A stretch of 64,000 nt of DNA from assembly GCA_016786705.1 (NCBI GenBank), contig JAEUVV010000006.1:496001-560000 (forward strand). Direction: 5' to 3'. The position numbers were made by a program, and so were the translations under genes. Origin of the DNA: Taibaiella sp. (GTDB taxonomy: Bacteria; Bacteroidota; Bacteroidia; Chitinophagales; Chitinophagaceae). The notes under the pieces are model-generated. The model did no database searches. It was not told where the DNA came from and saw only the letters and a program-made list of their open reading frames with translations. Positions 1 to 8,495 of the stretch are shown one piece after another (within the stretch, counting starts at the first letter, position 1; every line of letters begins with the position of its first letter).

Positions 1-596
1 CCCAGGAAGATGTTGAGGAGAGCGGTACCGGAAGCTATATCTGGGAAGATCATTTTTACCCGGAGATCGTAGATAAGGAAACCGGGGATCCTTTGCCTTA
101 TGGTAAAGAAGGAGTTTTGGTATTCACTACACTAACGAAGGAAGCCTCGCCGGTACTGCGCTACTGGACCAATGACATTACTTCTATTTACTATGATAAA
201 TCTATAAAACGAAGTCATATCAAAATGGGACCGATCATTGGCCGTGCTGATGATATGCTCATTATAAGAGGGGTGAATTTATTCCACACACAAGTAGAAG
301 CGGCGCTGGATGGTATTGTTCATTTAAGCAAGAATTACCAGCTTGCGGTGAGTCGTGCCGGGAGTATGGATGAGGTGGAAGTTAAGGTAGAGCTTGCGCC
401 GGAAGTCTTTGAGGCATTGAGTAAAACGACAGGGCAAGTCCTCTCGCACGATACGGTGGTGCAGGCACAAAAGCAATTGCAAATTAAGATTAAAGCAGCT
501 ATTGGCTTAAGTATGAAAGTATCTGTACTGGCGCCTCAAACCATTAACAGAAGTGAGGGCGGTAAGCTCAACAGGATCCTGGATATGAGGAAATAA
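1..596 (+). CDS. paaK: Phenylacetate-CoA ligase, C-terminal part (5' end outside window)
   Basis: The reading frame is open from base 3 and ends at 596, so only about 197 C-terminal residues are visible. The family joins phenylacetate (or a related aryl acid) to CoA with ATP, in the cytoplasm. The visible part has the family's WEDHFYPEI stretch, a TTLTKEA stretch, the hinge-region core GRADDMLIIRGVN, and a C-terminal GGKLNR stretch holding the expected catalytic lysine. The usual RYRTRD/RYRTGD motif reads RYWTND here (159-176), which changes two normally basic or small positions, so the substrate may not be phenylacetate. No other phenylacetate-pathway gene is visible. The family call is firm; the substrate is inference. 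Confidence 0.85.
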   Translation, partial: QEDVEESGTGSYIWEDHFYPEIVDKETGDPLPYGKEGVLVFTTLTKEASPVLRYWTNDITSIYYDKSIKRSHIKMGPIIGRADDMLIIRGVNLFHTQVEAALDGIVHLSKNYQLAVSRAGSMDEVEVKVELAPEVFEALSKTTGQVLSHDTVVQAQKQLQIKIKAAIGLSMKVSVLAPQTINRSEGGKLNRILDMRK

Positions 597-640
597 TCCT
601 GAATTTATAAAGCTTATTTTGCTGCATAAAAGTAGTAACA

Positions 641-673
641 ACAAAGCCATCGTTTAAATAACGATGGCTTTGT
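641..673. terminator. Bidirectional hairpin terminator between paaK and glnN
   Basis: A perfect 14-bp stem (641-654 with 660-673) has a 5-nt loop, an A-rich left flank and a T-rich right arm. It lies between two converging genes, so it can serve both. Confidence 0.8.
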
Positions 674-693
674 CTATTGTAGATTGTGATCTC

Positions 694-2889
694 TTATTTC
701 AGGAATAACATCTCACGGTATTTTGGCATCGGCCAAAGCTTGTCATCAACAAACAGTTCCAGTTTATCTACATGATACCTGATCTTGTCAAAACGTACTT
801 TGATTTTTGTGCAATAAGCTTCCGCTCTTTCGCGCATATTCTCCATTTTGTTGGCTTTTTTACGCTCTTCGATCATCGCTTCCACGTTATCGTTGACTTC
901 CTGGATGTGGCCACTGATCACCTTTAAAAGGTTCAGTTGTGCTGCATAAGTGCTTTCTTCCAGGCCCAAATCTTTTAAGCCTTTTACATTTTTGATCAGG
1001 CTGTTTTGATACGTTACTGCTACCGGTAAAATGTGGTTAGTGGTCAGGTAGCCTAAAACACGCGCTTCAATCTGTACACGTTTTACATATTCTTCCAGAA
1101 CGATTTCGTGACGTGCATGCAATTCTCTTTCAGAATAGATGCCCATCTCGCTGAACATTTTTAATGTTTCCGGTTTCGTCAGTACATCCAGCGCTTCAGG
1201 TGTGGTTTTGAAGTTGCTGAGGCCGCGTTTTTCTGCTTCCTTAGCCCATTCTTCGCTGTAGTTATCGCCTTCAAAGCAGATGTTCTGGCTGTCTTTAATA
1301 TAGGTTTTTAATACTTGAAGAATAGCGATCTCTTTCTTCTCGCCGCCGGCGATTTTAGCATCTACCTCTTTCTTGAATTCGATCAGGGTTTTAGCCATAA
1401 TCGTGTTTAAAGTGCTCATAGGGGAGCCGCAGTTCGCGGAAGAACCTACCGCCCTGAATTCAAATTTGTTACCGGTGAAAGCAAATGGACTGGTCCTGTT
1501 CCGGTCGGTATTGTCCATCAGCAATTCGGGAATGTGCTTGTGGATGTCCATTTTCAGGATTACCTCGTCCTGCTCGGTGAAGTTACCGCCTACGCGTTCT
1601 TTGATCTCGCTTAATACTTCGGTCAGGTATTTACCAATGAACACCGAAATGATGGCCGGTGGCGCTTCATTGGCGCCTAAACGGTAGTCATTACCTTCTG
1701 ACGCGATGGCGGCACGTAGCAGGTCCGCATGATCATGAACCGCTTTAATTACGTTAATAAAGAAGGTCAGGAATAATAAGTTGGTACGCGGTGTCTTTCC
1801 AGGTGCCAGCAGGTTGATGCCGGTATCGGTGGACAGGCTCCAATTGTTATGTTTGCCGCTCCCGTTCACGCCGGCAAATGGTTTTTCGTGGAATAGAACC
1901 TTCAATTTATGACGTTTAGCCACACGGTTCATGATATCCATCAGCAAAGAGTTATGGTCTACAGCCACATTTACCTCTTCAAAGATAGGGGCACACTCGA
2001 ACTGGCCCGGAGCAACCTCATTATGACGGGTACGTAAAGGGATACCTAATTTATAAGCCTCTTGTTCAAAGTCCTGCATATAGGCAAATACACGCTCAGG
2101 AATAGCGCCGAAATAGTGATCTTCCAGCTGCTGACCTTTTGCCGGCGCATGCCCGATCAGGGCGCGGCCACATTGAACGATATCCGGGCGGGCATCGGCC
2201 AGGGCTTCGTCGATCAGGAAATACTCCTGCTCCCAGCCTAAGGTAACGGTAACTTTAGAAATATTTTTATCAAAATAATTACATACGTCTACCGCCGCTT
2301 TATCTAAAACCGCTATAGATTTTAATAAAGGCGCTTTATAATCTAAAGATTCACCGCTATAGGCAACAAAAATGGTAGGAATACAAAGCGTTTTACCTTT
2401 TGCCGTTTCCATAATAAACGGTGGCGATGCAGGGTCCCAGGCCGTATAGCCACGGGCTTCAAAAGTGGCACGGATACCGCCATTAGGGAAGCTGGAGGCG
2501 TCCGGTTCCTGTTGTATCAGCGCGTCACCGTCAAAAGTTTCCAATGGGGTGCCATCTCCTTTTAAGGTAAAGAAGGAGTCATGCTTTTCCGCGGTAGTTC
2601 CGGTTAGTGGCTGGAACCAGTGGGAATAGTGGGTAGCATTATTCTTCATGGCCCAGGCTTTCATGCCTGAAGCGATCTGGTCGGCCATTTTGCGGTCAAT
2701 TTTATTACCGGCCTTCACCGAGTTCTGCCAGCTTTTATAGCCTTCATCACTCACGTACTCTCTAACTTTGTTACCATTGAATACATTACAGGCAAAGAAA
2801 TCGGTGATCTTTTTGCCACTGTAGTCATGAATTGTTTTTTCGCTGTGCATGTGCACTTCATCAATAGATGTAAAGCGATTTGCTGACAT
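694..2889 (-). CDS. glnN: Type III glutamine synthetase
   Basis: This enzyme makes glutamine from glutamate, ammonia and ATP and is the main ammonia-assimilating synthetase of many Bacteroidota. The product is 731 residues, the usual size of type III enzymes (about 700-730) and far longer than type I (about 450-470). Visible catalytic-core motifs are EQEYFL (residues 220-225), NEVAPGQFE (290-298), NGSGKHNNW (342-350) and a late NRTSPFAFTGNKFEFR-like segment that binds glutamate/ATP. The C-terminal extension is helical and charged. It is followed by a shared terminator at 641-673 and stands alone in its transcription unit. No glnB or ammonium transporter gene lies beside it. Confidence 0.96.
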   Translation of the reverse strand: MSANRFTSIDEVHMHSEKTIHDYSGKKITDFFACNVFNGNKVREYVSDEGYKSWQNSVKAGNKIDRKMADQIASGMKAWAMKNNATHYSHWFQPLTGTTAEKHDSFFTLKGDGTPLETFDGDALIQQEPDASSFPNGGIRATFEARGYTAWDPASPPFIMETAKGKTLCIPTIFVAYSGESLDYKAPLLKSIAVLDKAAVDVCNYFDKNISKVTVTLGWEQEYFLIDEALADARPDIVQCGRALIGHAPAKGQQLEDHYFGAIPERVFAYMQDFEQEAYKLGIPLRTRHNEVAPGQFECAPIFEEVNVAVDHNSLLMDIMNRVAKRHKLKVLFHEKPFAGVNGSGKHNNWSLSTDTGINLLAPGKTPRTNLLFLTFFINVIKAVHDHADLLRAAIASEGNDYRLGANEAPPAIISVFIGKYLTEVLSEIKERVGGNFTEQDEVILKMDIHKHIPELLMDNTDRNRTSPFAFTGNKFEFRAVGSSANCGSPMSTLNTIMAKTLIEFKKEVDAKIAGGEKKEIAILQVLKTYIKDSQNICFEGDNYSEEWAKEAEKRGLSNFKTTPEALDVLTKPETLKMFSEMGIYSERELHARHEIVLEEYVKRVQIEARVLGYLTTNHILPVAVTYQNSLIKNVKGLKDLGLEESTYAAQLNLLKVISGHIQEVNDNVEAMIEERKKANKMENMRERAEAYCTKIKVRFDKIRYHVDKLELFVDDKLWPMPKYREMLFLK

Positions 2890-2952
2890 ATGTGAAAAAT
2901 TTTAAACTTTTTAAAAACGTATGTTTGTTGTCGTATTTTTAATTTTCAATTG

Positions 2953-2960
2953 CAAAAATA
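2953..2960 (-). promoter_or_regulatory. Putative -7 element of glnN
   Basis: On the minus strand this reads TATTTTTG, matching the Bacteroidota -7 consensus TAnnTTTG, 64 bases before the glnN start in a very A/T-rich leader. No well-placed TTTG (-33) was found, so this is tentative. Confidence 0.45.
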
Positions 2961-3027
2961 TAAAAAAATTCAAAAAATGATATAGAAAACAAGAAAATTG
3001 CTTTAAAAAATTTAATTGTTGATTATT

Positions 3028-3071
3028 TAAATATAAAATCCCGTTGCTATAGCAACGGGATTTTATATTTA
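3028..3071. terminator. 44-bp perfect palindrome, terminator of the PNGase F-like gene
   Basis: Bases 3028-3071 form an uninterrupted palindrome: a G/C core (CCCGTTGC/GCAACGGG) flanked by A/T-rich arms that supply the T tract on either strand. It sits 14 bases past the stop of the minus-strand gene at 3086-5044 and upstream of glnN, so it should keep the upstream gene from reading into glnN. Confidence 0.8.
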
Positions 3072-3085
3072 TTGTGGGGGATTAC

Positions 3086-5044
3086 TTATTTACTGATCAC
3101 TACTTTTTCCAGTTTGCTGCCTCTGTTACTTTCATAGATCAGAGTATATACGCCGGCAGGTAAATGGCTGATATTAATGATATTTTCCGCCTGGCTGGCT
3201 TTGGTTTCCAATACCGTCTGGCCTAAGATATTTTTGATATGGATCTTAGCCTGCGGATCATTAATGCCTTCCAGTTTCACGGTAAGCTGTGATTGTGCAG
3301 GGTTAGGAGATACGTTCATCTGGATATTGTCATTCCATTTGCTGATGCCTACTGGTAATGGTTCAGAATTAGTTACTACAAACTCCTGGATGAAACCACT
3401 ACCGAAATCACCGGCAAGTCCCGAGTTGCCCGGGCTGTATTTTGGCAAAGCCAGCATACTATTATCATCATATTTTCTTACGGTAAGGCTTCCCGCGCCG
3501 AATGATCCCAGGAAACGGAAGCCATACCCGGCTTCAGCAATCACTTCCATAGAATAGCAGCCGTTTTCCAGGTGGATGGTATCCATATATAGCTGTGAAG
3601 CTGTAGTGCTGCTTCTTTGGAATACGATATTACCGGCTTCATCTCTTATGATCCATTTGGAAGCATTGCCCGGCTGTGTGATCGAGCTGGTGGTCATCCT
3701 GATGGTAAAGTTTCCTTTATCCCAATGCGGCGGAGCGGCAAAGCTGCTGCGTGCCGTATCATTATGGCTTTCCTGGTCAGTTGTACCGTTAGCTCCGGTA
3801 ATGACCGCGGCAAATTCATGATTGCCGGTTATCGTTTTAAAAGAGGCGATAGTAGGCAGGCTGATGATGGCCGTTTCCATTGGCCCTATATTTCCCGTCC
3901 AGGTATGTGTTGCAGTAGGCTCACCTACTATGCCATAGCTAAAGTTGATGGAAGTCAGAGGGTTTTTACCATAGTTTTTAACCTTAACTTTTACCTCGCT
4001 ACAGATAGGGTTAGACCGGAAGTACAGATCTTTATTACTTGGGGAAATGATATCTTCTATACCGGCATCTGTTAAATGGTTATATTCTTTGTAGAAGAAT
4101 AAAGTGTTAGAAGTGGTATACGAAGGCGGATTAGACTGGTTGCTTGAAGTGTAGGCCTGAAATTCCAGGCCGGCGTTAAAGGATGCGGCAGCTAAAGCAG
4201 TAGCAGGCACCTTGTGTACGATAGGGAATACGATATCGCCGGGACACCAGTTCGCTCTGTCGTATACCCAGGTACCCGATTGCGGGTATACCCAGTTTAC
4301 ACCACAGTCGTTTCTCCAGATGTCTCTTTGCTCTACGTTAGTACCGTTAACCATCCAGCGGTACCATTTGCTGCAGAATTCGGCACAGTTATTTTGCTGG
4401 TCATCAGAGCCGTGGCCGGAAATGATATGGTAGGCCTCTGCATAAACCGCATCTGTAGGCTTGGTGAAAGTAATCGGGGCTGTGCGGTCATTGATCGGGT
4501 TGGCCGTTTGCCCGAAGGCGAAGCTATTGTTCCACATTTTTTTCACGCCAACTACATCTCTTGGCGGAGTACCTTCTACAAAGTCAAATTTTAAGGACCC
4601 GGTAAAGCCCCAGGAATAGCCTTCATACTTGATACGCATGGTGGCATTGTTCTTTAAGATGGGGTAAAAGTCCGTTACGTCAAATACATAATCATGTTTC
4701 CATGATAAGGGCATATTGGGATAGGAAGAGTGGGCATAAGGCGTGATGAATCTTCCCAGCTCAAAGGTGTCTGTAGGAGTCATTACCGTAATACGTATGG
4801 TATAATCCCATTGGGCACAATATTGCTCTGTTGAAGGACAGGTTTCTTTTCCCAGCGTAAAGGTCATATTGATCTTACGATAGCTGGTAGTTCCTGTTGG
4901 AAAGGTTACAGGTTGATCATAATTTCCATACTGCAAAAATGAAGTTTGTGGATGAGCCTGTACAATCGTGGTATCTCCCGTAGCCGCAAAAGCTCCTGAA
5001 GCCAATGCCAGACTGGAAATAACAGAAAATAGAATTCTTTTCAT
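3086..5044 (-). CDS. Secreted PNGase F-like protein with type IX (type A) sorting domain
   Basis: The product has 652 residues. Residues 1-21 are a signal peptide ending near AFA. Residues about 40-320 match the two-domain fold of peptide-N-glycosidase F, which removes whole N-glycans from asparagine. By hand alignment with remembered PNGase F, the three acidic catalytic residues are kept: D80 (in QWD, matching D60), E141 (in KYEGYSW, matching E118) and E222 (in CAEFC, matching E206). The ELGRFITPY and DRANWCPG stretches are also shared. The middle region looks like beta-sandwich domains. The last about 80 residues have the NPAQSQLTVKL and GVYTLIYES pattern of a type A sorting domain, so export by the type IX system to the cell surface or medium is expected. 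It is single-gene, with its own terminator. Confidence 0.85.
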   Translation of the reverse strand: MKRILFSVISSLALASGAFAATGDTTIVQAHPQTSFLQYGNYDQPVTFPTGTTSYRKINMTFTLGKETCPSTEQYCAQWDYTIRITVMTPTDTFELGRFITPYAHSSYPNMPLSWKHDYVFDVTDFYPILKNNATMRIKYEGYSWGFTGSLKFDFVEGTPPRDVVGVKKMWNNSFAFGQTANPINDRTAPITFTKPTDAVYAEAYHIISGHGSDDQQNNCAEFCSKWYRWMVNGTNVEQRDIWRNDCGVNWVYPQSGTWVYDRANWCPGDIVFPIVHKVPATALAAASFNAGLEFQAYTSSNQSNPPSYTTSNTLFFYKEYNHLTDAGIEDIISPSNKDLYFRSNPICSEVKVKVKNYGKNPLTSINFSYGIVGEPTATHTWTGNIGPMETAIISLPTIASFKTITGNHEFAAVITGANGTTDQESHNDTARSSFAAPPHWDKGNFTIRMTTSSITQPGNASKWIIRDEAGNIVFQRSSTTASQLYMDTIHLENGCYSMEVIAEAGYGFRFLGSFGAGSLTVRKYDDNSMLALPKYSPGNSGLAGDFGSGFIQEFVVTNSEPLPVGISKWNDNIQMNVSPNPAQSQLTVKLEGINDPQAKIHIKNILGQTVLETKASQAENIINISHLPAGVYTLIYESNRGSKLEKVVISK

Positions 5045-5285
5045 AATTTATTTATTATAAGGGTTTGTAAAGATAATGTAAAATGTCTGCCATTTGTTAT
5101 AGTTCCGGTTAATCTGTTCTATTTTATTGCTTTTTACAAATAGCTTATCCTGCTTCTTTTTACGCTGTAGCAATAAAGTATGCAGCTAAAAATGGATTAA
5201 TAAAGCTTTATTAATTAAAGTAAACCAGGGAAGCGTAACTTTTTTCAGGCCTCTTCTTATAATTATTTTTGCTCACCGTCATTTT

Positions 5286-5315
5286 TTTGTCAAAAAATAA
5301 TTAATATTACGTTCA
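5286..5315 (+). promoter_or_regulatory. Putative promoter of the CxxCH secreted-protein gene
   Basis: TTTG (5286-5289) and, 18 bases later, TACGTTCA (5308-5315, a partial match to TAnnTTTG) lie 29 bases before the ATG at 5345. They are in the 300-base divergent gap 5045-5344. The minus-strand gene at 5044 has a TATCTTTA near 5068-5075 that could be its own -7 element. Nothing else was seen in the gap. Confidence 0.4.
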
Positions 5316-5344
5316 ATATAATATGACTCTTTAAACAATCAAAC

Positions 5345-6208
5345 ATGAAAAGAAAATTACTCACTATTTCGGCTATAGGCATAGGTATGCTGCTGGCCTT
5401 TTCCTCCCTTCAATCAGGCACGCACGGCGCTTTGGGCAACCGTACCGGCAGCAATGGTAACAATGATGGTTGTAACCCCTGTCATGGCAATGCCAACACA
5501 GCGACAGTCATTACTATAGAGCTGTTATCAGGTGGTAACCCGGTAACTACCTATACGCCCGGCGCCACTTATACAGTGCGCCTGAGCGGGCAAAACGCGA
5601 CTAATGCAAGACCAAAATTCGGCTTCCAGTTGACCGCGGCTAATGCCGGTGGTACCTCTGTAGGTACTATGGCGACAAATGGGGTAACAGGTGTAGCTAC
5701 CAGGGCCAATAATACGCTGATAGAACATACCCAGCCCCTTGATGGTACCCTGAGCCCGGACAACAATTATACTTATGTAAGAGAGTTCACCTGGACAGCA
5801 CCGGCTGCCGGAACAGGAACGGTTAAGTTCTATGCGGTCCTGAACTCGGTAAACGGCAACGGGGATGATGATGCCAATGGCAACGACCAATGGAATAAAG
5901 GGCAAAGTGCAAATATTACGGAAGAGCAAGGCTCTTCGATCAAACAACAAAATGCATTCACAGGTATTGAAGTATTTCCAAACCCGGCAGGAAACGAGCT
6001 GAGCCTGGTGCTGAAAACTACTGATTATGGCGCCTACGATGTATCCATTATAGATTTATCGGGACGTGTACTGCAGTCAAAAGTGCATATGCATTCCGGT
6101 TCAGGACAAGGTTTCAGGTCTGATATCTCTTCACTTGCCTCTGGTACTTACCTGCTTAATGTAAAACATAATGGTAAGGAAGTAACTACTAAGTTCCAGA
6201 AATTATAA
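5345..6208 (+). CDS. Secreted CxxCH protein, choice-of-anchor V/Reeler-like, type IX type A signal
   Basis: The product has 287 residues. It starts with a signal peptide (about residues 1-24), then a GNRTGSNGNN stretch and a CNPCH motif (C43, C46, H47), the pattern for covalent heme c attachment. Residues about 52-185 form a beta-rich domain with the FGFQLTA and FYAVLNSVNGNGD features of the Reeler-like 'choice-of-anchor V' family common in Bacteroidota. Residues about 205-287 are a type A sorting domain (VFPNPAGNELSLVL, then GTYLLNV). It should cross the outer membrane by the type IX system. No function is known to me. Heme binding is inferred from the motif only. A strong terminator follows. 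Confidence 0.75.
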   Translation: MKRKLLTISAIGIGMLLAFSSLQSGTHGALGNRTGSNGNNDGCNPCHGNANTATVITIELLSGGNPVTTYTPGATYTVRLSGQNATNARPKFGFQLTAANAGGTSVGTMATNGVTGVATRANNTLIEHTQPLDGTLSPDNNYTYVREFTWTAPAAGTGTVKFYAVLNSVNGNGDDDANGNDQWNKGQSANITEEQGSSIKQQNAFTGIEVFPNPAGNELSLVLKTTDYGAYDVSIIDLSGRVLQSKVHMHSGSGQGFRSDISSLASGTYLLNVKHNGKEVTTKFQKL

Positions 6209-6230
6209 CAGACTTAATATTTTATTTGCT

Positions 6231-6274
6231 CATTAATAAGGCAGCCGGAACGATCTCTGGCTGCCTTATTAATG
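6231..6274 (+). terminator. Terminator between the CxxCH gene and der
   Basis: A perfect 16-bp stem (6231-6246 with 6259-6274) encloses a 12-nt loop and ends in an A/T-rich arm. It ends only about 20 bases before the der -7 element, separating the two transcription units. Confidence 0.75.
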
Positions 6275-6293
6275 ATAGTTCTATATAATATCG

Positions 6294-6301
6294 TACCTTT
6301 G
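6294..6301 (+). promoter_or_regulatory. -7 element of der
   Basis: TACCTTTG is an exact match to TAnnTTTG, 29 bases before the der ATG. No clear -33 TTTG is present at the usual distance. Confidence 0.6.
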
Positions 6302-6330
6302 CAGGCTTATATATTTTTAAATTTTTTATT

Positions 6331-7704
6331 ATGCCTGGATTTACTGTCGCGATTGTGGGCAGACCCAATGTTGGAAAATCTACATTGTTCAACCGCCTGG
6401 TGGAGCAAAGAAAAGCTATTGTAGATGACTTCAGCGGAGTTACCCGTGATCGTCAATACGGAATCTGTGACTGGAACGGTAAGGTTTTTAACGTTATCGA
6501 TACCGGAGGTTTCGTGTCAGATTCGGAAGATGTTTTCGAAAAAGAGATTCGCTCTCAGGTGCACATCGCTATTGATGAAGCACATGTAATTTTATTTGTT
6601 GTGGATGCCGGCTCGGGCGCTACTCCTCTGGACGAGGATATGGCTACCGTGCTGAACCAGTCCAAAAAACCGGTGATCCTGGTAGTCAATAAAGTGGACA
6701 ACCCGGAACGCCAGATTGCGGCAACCGAATTTTATGCTTTCGGTTTCGAGCAGGTAGTCATGATCGCTTCGGCCTCCGGCCATGGTACCGGCGATATGCT
6801 CGACATGGTTACCGACCTTATCCCTGCTGATTATGTAAATGATGAAGATGTGATCTGGGTAGAGGAAGAAAACGAGTTTGGGGAACTGATTAAAGTGCCT
6901 TACCCTAAAAACCCGATCCCGAAAATCGCCATCATTGGTCAGCCGAATGCCGGGAAGTCAACTTTGCTGAATGCCCTTACCGGTAAGCACCGCACGATTG
7001 TTTCCGACATCGCGGGTACGACAAGAGACTCTATTCACACGCATTACAATATGTTTGAGAAAGAGTTTATCCTGATCGATACGGCCGGTATCCGGAAGAA
7101 GAAAAATGTGAATGAGGACCTGGAGTTCTACTCTGTGATCCGTGCGATTAACGCGATGGACGAGGCAGACGTGTGTATGCTGCTGATCGATGCCGAAGTA
7201 GGGATTACGGCGCAGGATGTAAACATTTACAGTCTTGCTACCCGCAAAGGCAAGGGGATCGTAGTGCTGGTGAATAAATGGGATAAGATCCAGGGTAAAC
7301 AAACTAATACGGCCCGTGATTATGAACGCCAGTTGAAAGAGCGTTTACAACCGTTTTGCGATGTGCCGGTAATGTTTATCTCTGCACAAGAGAAACAAAG
7401 GATTTTCCAGGCTATGGAAAAGACCCTGGAAGTGTATGATAACCGCCAGAAGAAAATACCGACTTCGGCCCTAAACGATATCATGTTGAAAGAAGTAGAC
7501 CATTACAAACCGCCAATGATGCGTGGCCATAGCGTGCGTATTAAGTTTGTGATGCAGTTACCGACCATGGTACCTTCATTTGCTTTCTATTCCAATCACC
7601 CGGATGAGATCAAAAGGCCTTACCAGAATTTCCTGGAAAACAAACTGCGCCAGCATTTCGGCTTTAATGGCGTGCCTATTAAAATTTTCTTTAGAAAGAA
7701 ATAG
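6331..7704 (+). CDS. der: Double-GTPase ribosome biogenesis protein Der (EngA)
   Basis: Der binds the 50S subunit and is needed for its assembly. The 457-residue product has the diagnostic tandem G domains. The first has GRPNVGKS (10-17), DTGG (57-60) and NKVD (120-123). The second has GQPNAGKS (203-210), a DTAG and an NKWD. A C-terminal KH-like domain follows (about 375-457, ending FFRKK). The linker is acidic, as in other Der proteins. The ATG at 6331 leaves only nine residues before the first P-loop, as expected. It is monocistronic: promoter at 6294 and terminator at 7726-7771. Confidence 0.97.
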   Translation: MPGFTVAIVGRPNVGKSTLFNRLVEQRKAIVDDFSGVTRDRQYGICDWNGKVFNVIDTGGFVSDSEDVFEKEIRSQVHIAIDEAHVILFVVDAGSGATPLDEDMATVLNQSKKPVILVVNKVDNPERQIAATEFYAFGFEQVVMIASASGHGTGDMLDMVTDLIPADYVNDEDVIWVEEENEFGELIKVPYPKNPIPKIAIIGQPNAGKSTLLNALTGKHRTIVSDIAGTTRDSIHTHYNMFEKEFILIDTAGIRKKKNVNEDLEFYSVIRAINAMDEADVCMLLIDAEVGITAQDVNIYSLATRKGKGIVVLVNKWDKIQGKQTNTARDYERQLKERLQPFCDVPVMFISAQEKQRIFQAMEKTLEVYDNRQKKIPTSALNDIMLKEVDHYKPPMMRGHSVRIKFVMQLPTMVPSFAFYSNHPDEIKRPYQNFLENKLRQHFGFNGVPIKIFFRKK

Positions 7705-7725
7705 CCGGATTAAGATAATGATTCA

Positions 7726-7771
7726 AAAAATTGCCCGACTGATCGCTGAAACGATTTGGCCGGGCAACTTT
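7726..7771 (+). terminator. Terminator of der
   Basis: TTGCCCG (7731-7737) pairs with CGGGCAA (7761-7767), with further imperfect pairing inside (GATCG with CGAT), an A run before and CTTTT after. It may also act on the facing response-regulator gene. Confidence 0.65.
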
Positions 7772-7847
7772 TATATATAGCTATCGTGTTACCCAAAAGA
7801 GAGCCTGACATTTACTTGAAGCTGCTAAAAAATTAAAGTCAGGTCCG

Positions 7848-8495
7848 TCAACTTACGAAACCAAAACGAAAAGCATTGCTTACCAGCTCTGCCGTATTTC
7901 TGGCCGCCAGTTTTTTCAGGAGGGTTAAACGATGTGTTTCTACCGTTCTCGGGCTAATACATAATTGATCGGCAATCGCATGAGTGGTTGCTCCCGTTGC
8001 GATTAGCTGCAGCACTTCCTGTTCTCTATTGGAAAGTTGAAGTGGGGTATGGTGCTTAGCTTTCTGTGGGTTGATAATGGATTGTAACAGGTTGTCTGCC
8101 AGGCAGGGATCTATAAAATCGTTTCCTGAGCAGGCTGCTTCAATCGCTTTAATGAGGTTGATTTTATCCGTTCCTTTCAATAAATAAGATTTGCAGCCGT
8201 TATGCTTCATACTCTTTACCATCGCGGGAGTATCCAAACTGGTAAGCGCTACCATTTTTACACCCGGGTATGATTTATTAATTAACCCGGCGAGTTCATT
8301 CCCGCTCATATCCGGGAGCAAAATGTCCATCAATAAAACATCAGGCAATTGCTCCTGTAAGCCTGCCAAAAGCGCAGCGCCACTATTATAAGTGGCACAA
8401 ACCTGTATCGTATCCTGGTCAGATAGCATCATCTGGATGCCGCTGATCACTAAAGGATGATCGTCTACTATTGCTACTGAGATCTTTGGATTCAT
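7848..8495 (-). CDS. NarL/LuxR-type response regulator
   Basis: The 215-residue product is a DNA-binding regulator phosphorylated by a histidine kinase. The receiver domain (about 1-120) has the acidic pair D11/D12, the phospho-acceptor D57 (in LLMDILLPD), T85 and K107. The LuxR-type helix-turn-helix (about 150-212) contains LSNREQEVLQLIATG and SPRTVETHR. The start codon overlaps the stop of the kinase gene by one base (TAATG), so translation is very likely coupled and the kinase is its partner. Target genes cannot be read from the sequence; the divergent neighbour at 10675 is a candidate. Confidence 0.93.
   Translation of the reverse strand: MNPKISVAIVDDHPLVISGIQMMLSDQDTIQVCATYNSGAALLAGLQEQLPDVLLMDILLPDMSGNELAGLINKSYPGVKMVALTSLDTPAMVKSMKHNGCKSYLLKGTDKINLIKAIEAACSGNDFIDPCLADNLLQSIINPQKAKHHTPLQLSNREQEVLQLIATGATTHAIADQLCISPRTVETHRLTLLKKLAARNTAELVSNAFRFGFVS

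Noticed and set aside
3177..4594. Several plus-strand frames of 70-150 residues opposite the PNGase F-like gene
   Set aside because: They lie fully antisense to a gene with clear domains, lack promoters and family motifs, and read like shadow translation.
7580..7780. A 66-residue plus-strand frame over the end of der
   Set aside because: It overlaps the der 3' end in another frame and the terminator; no supporting features.
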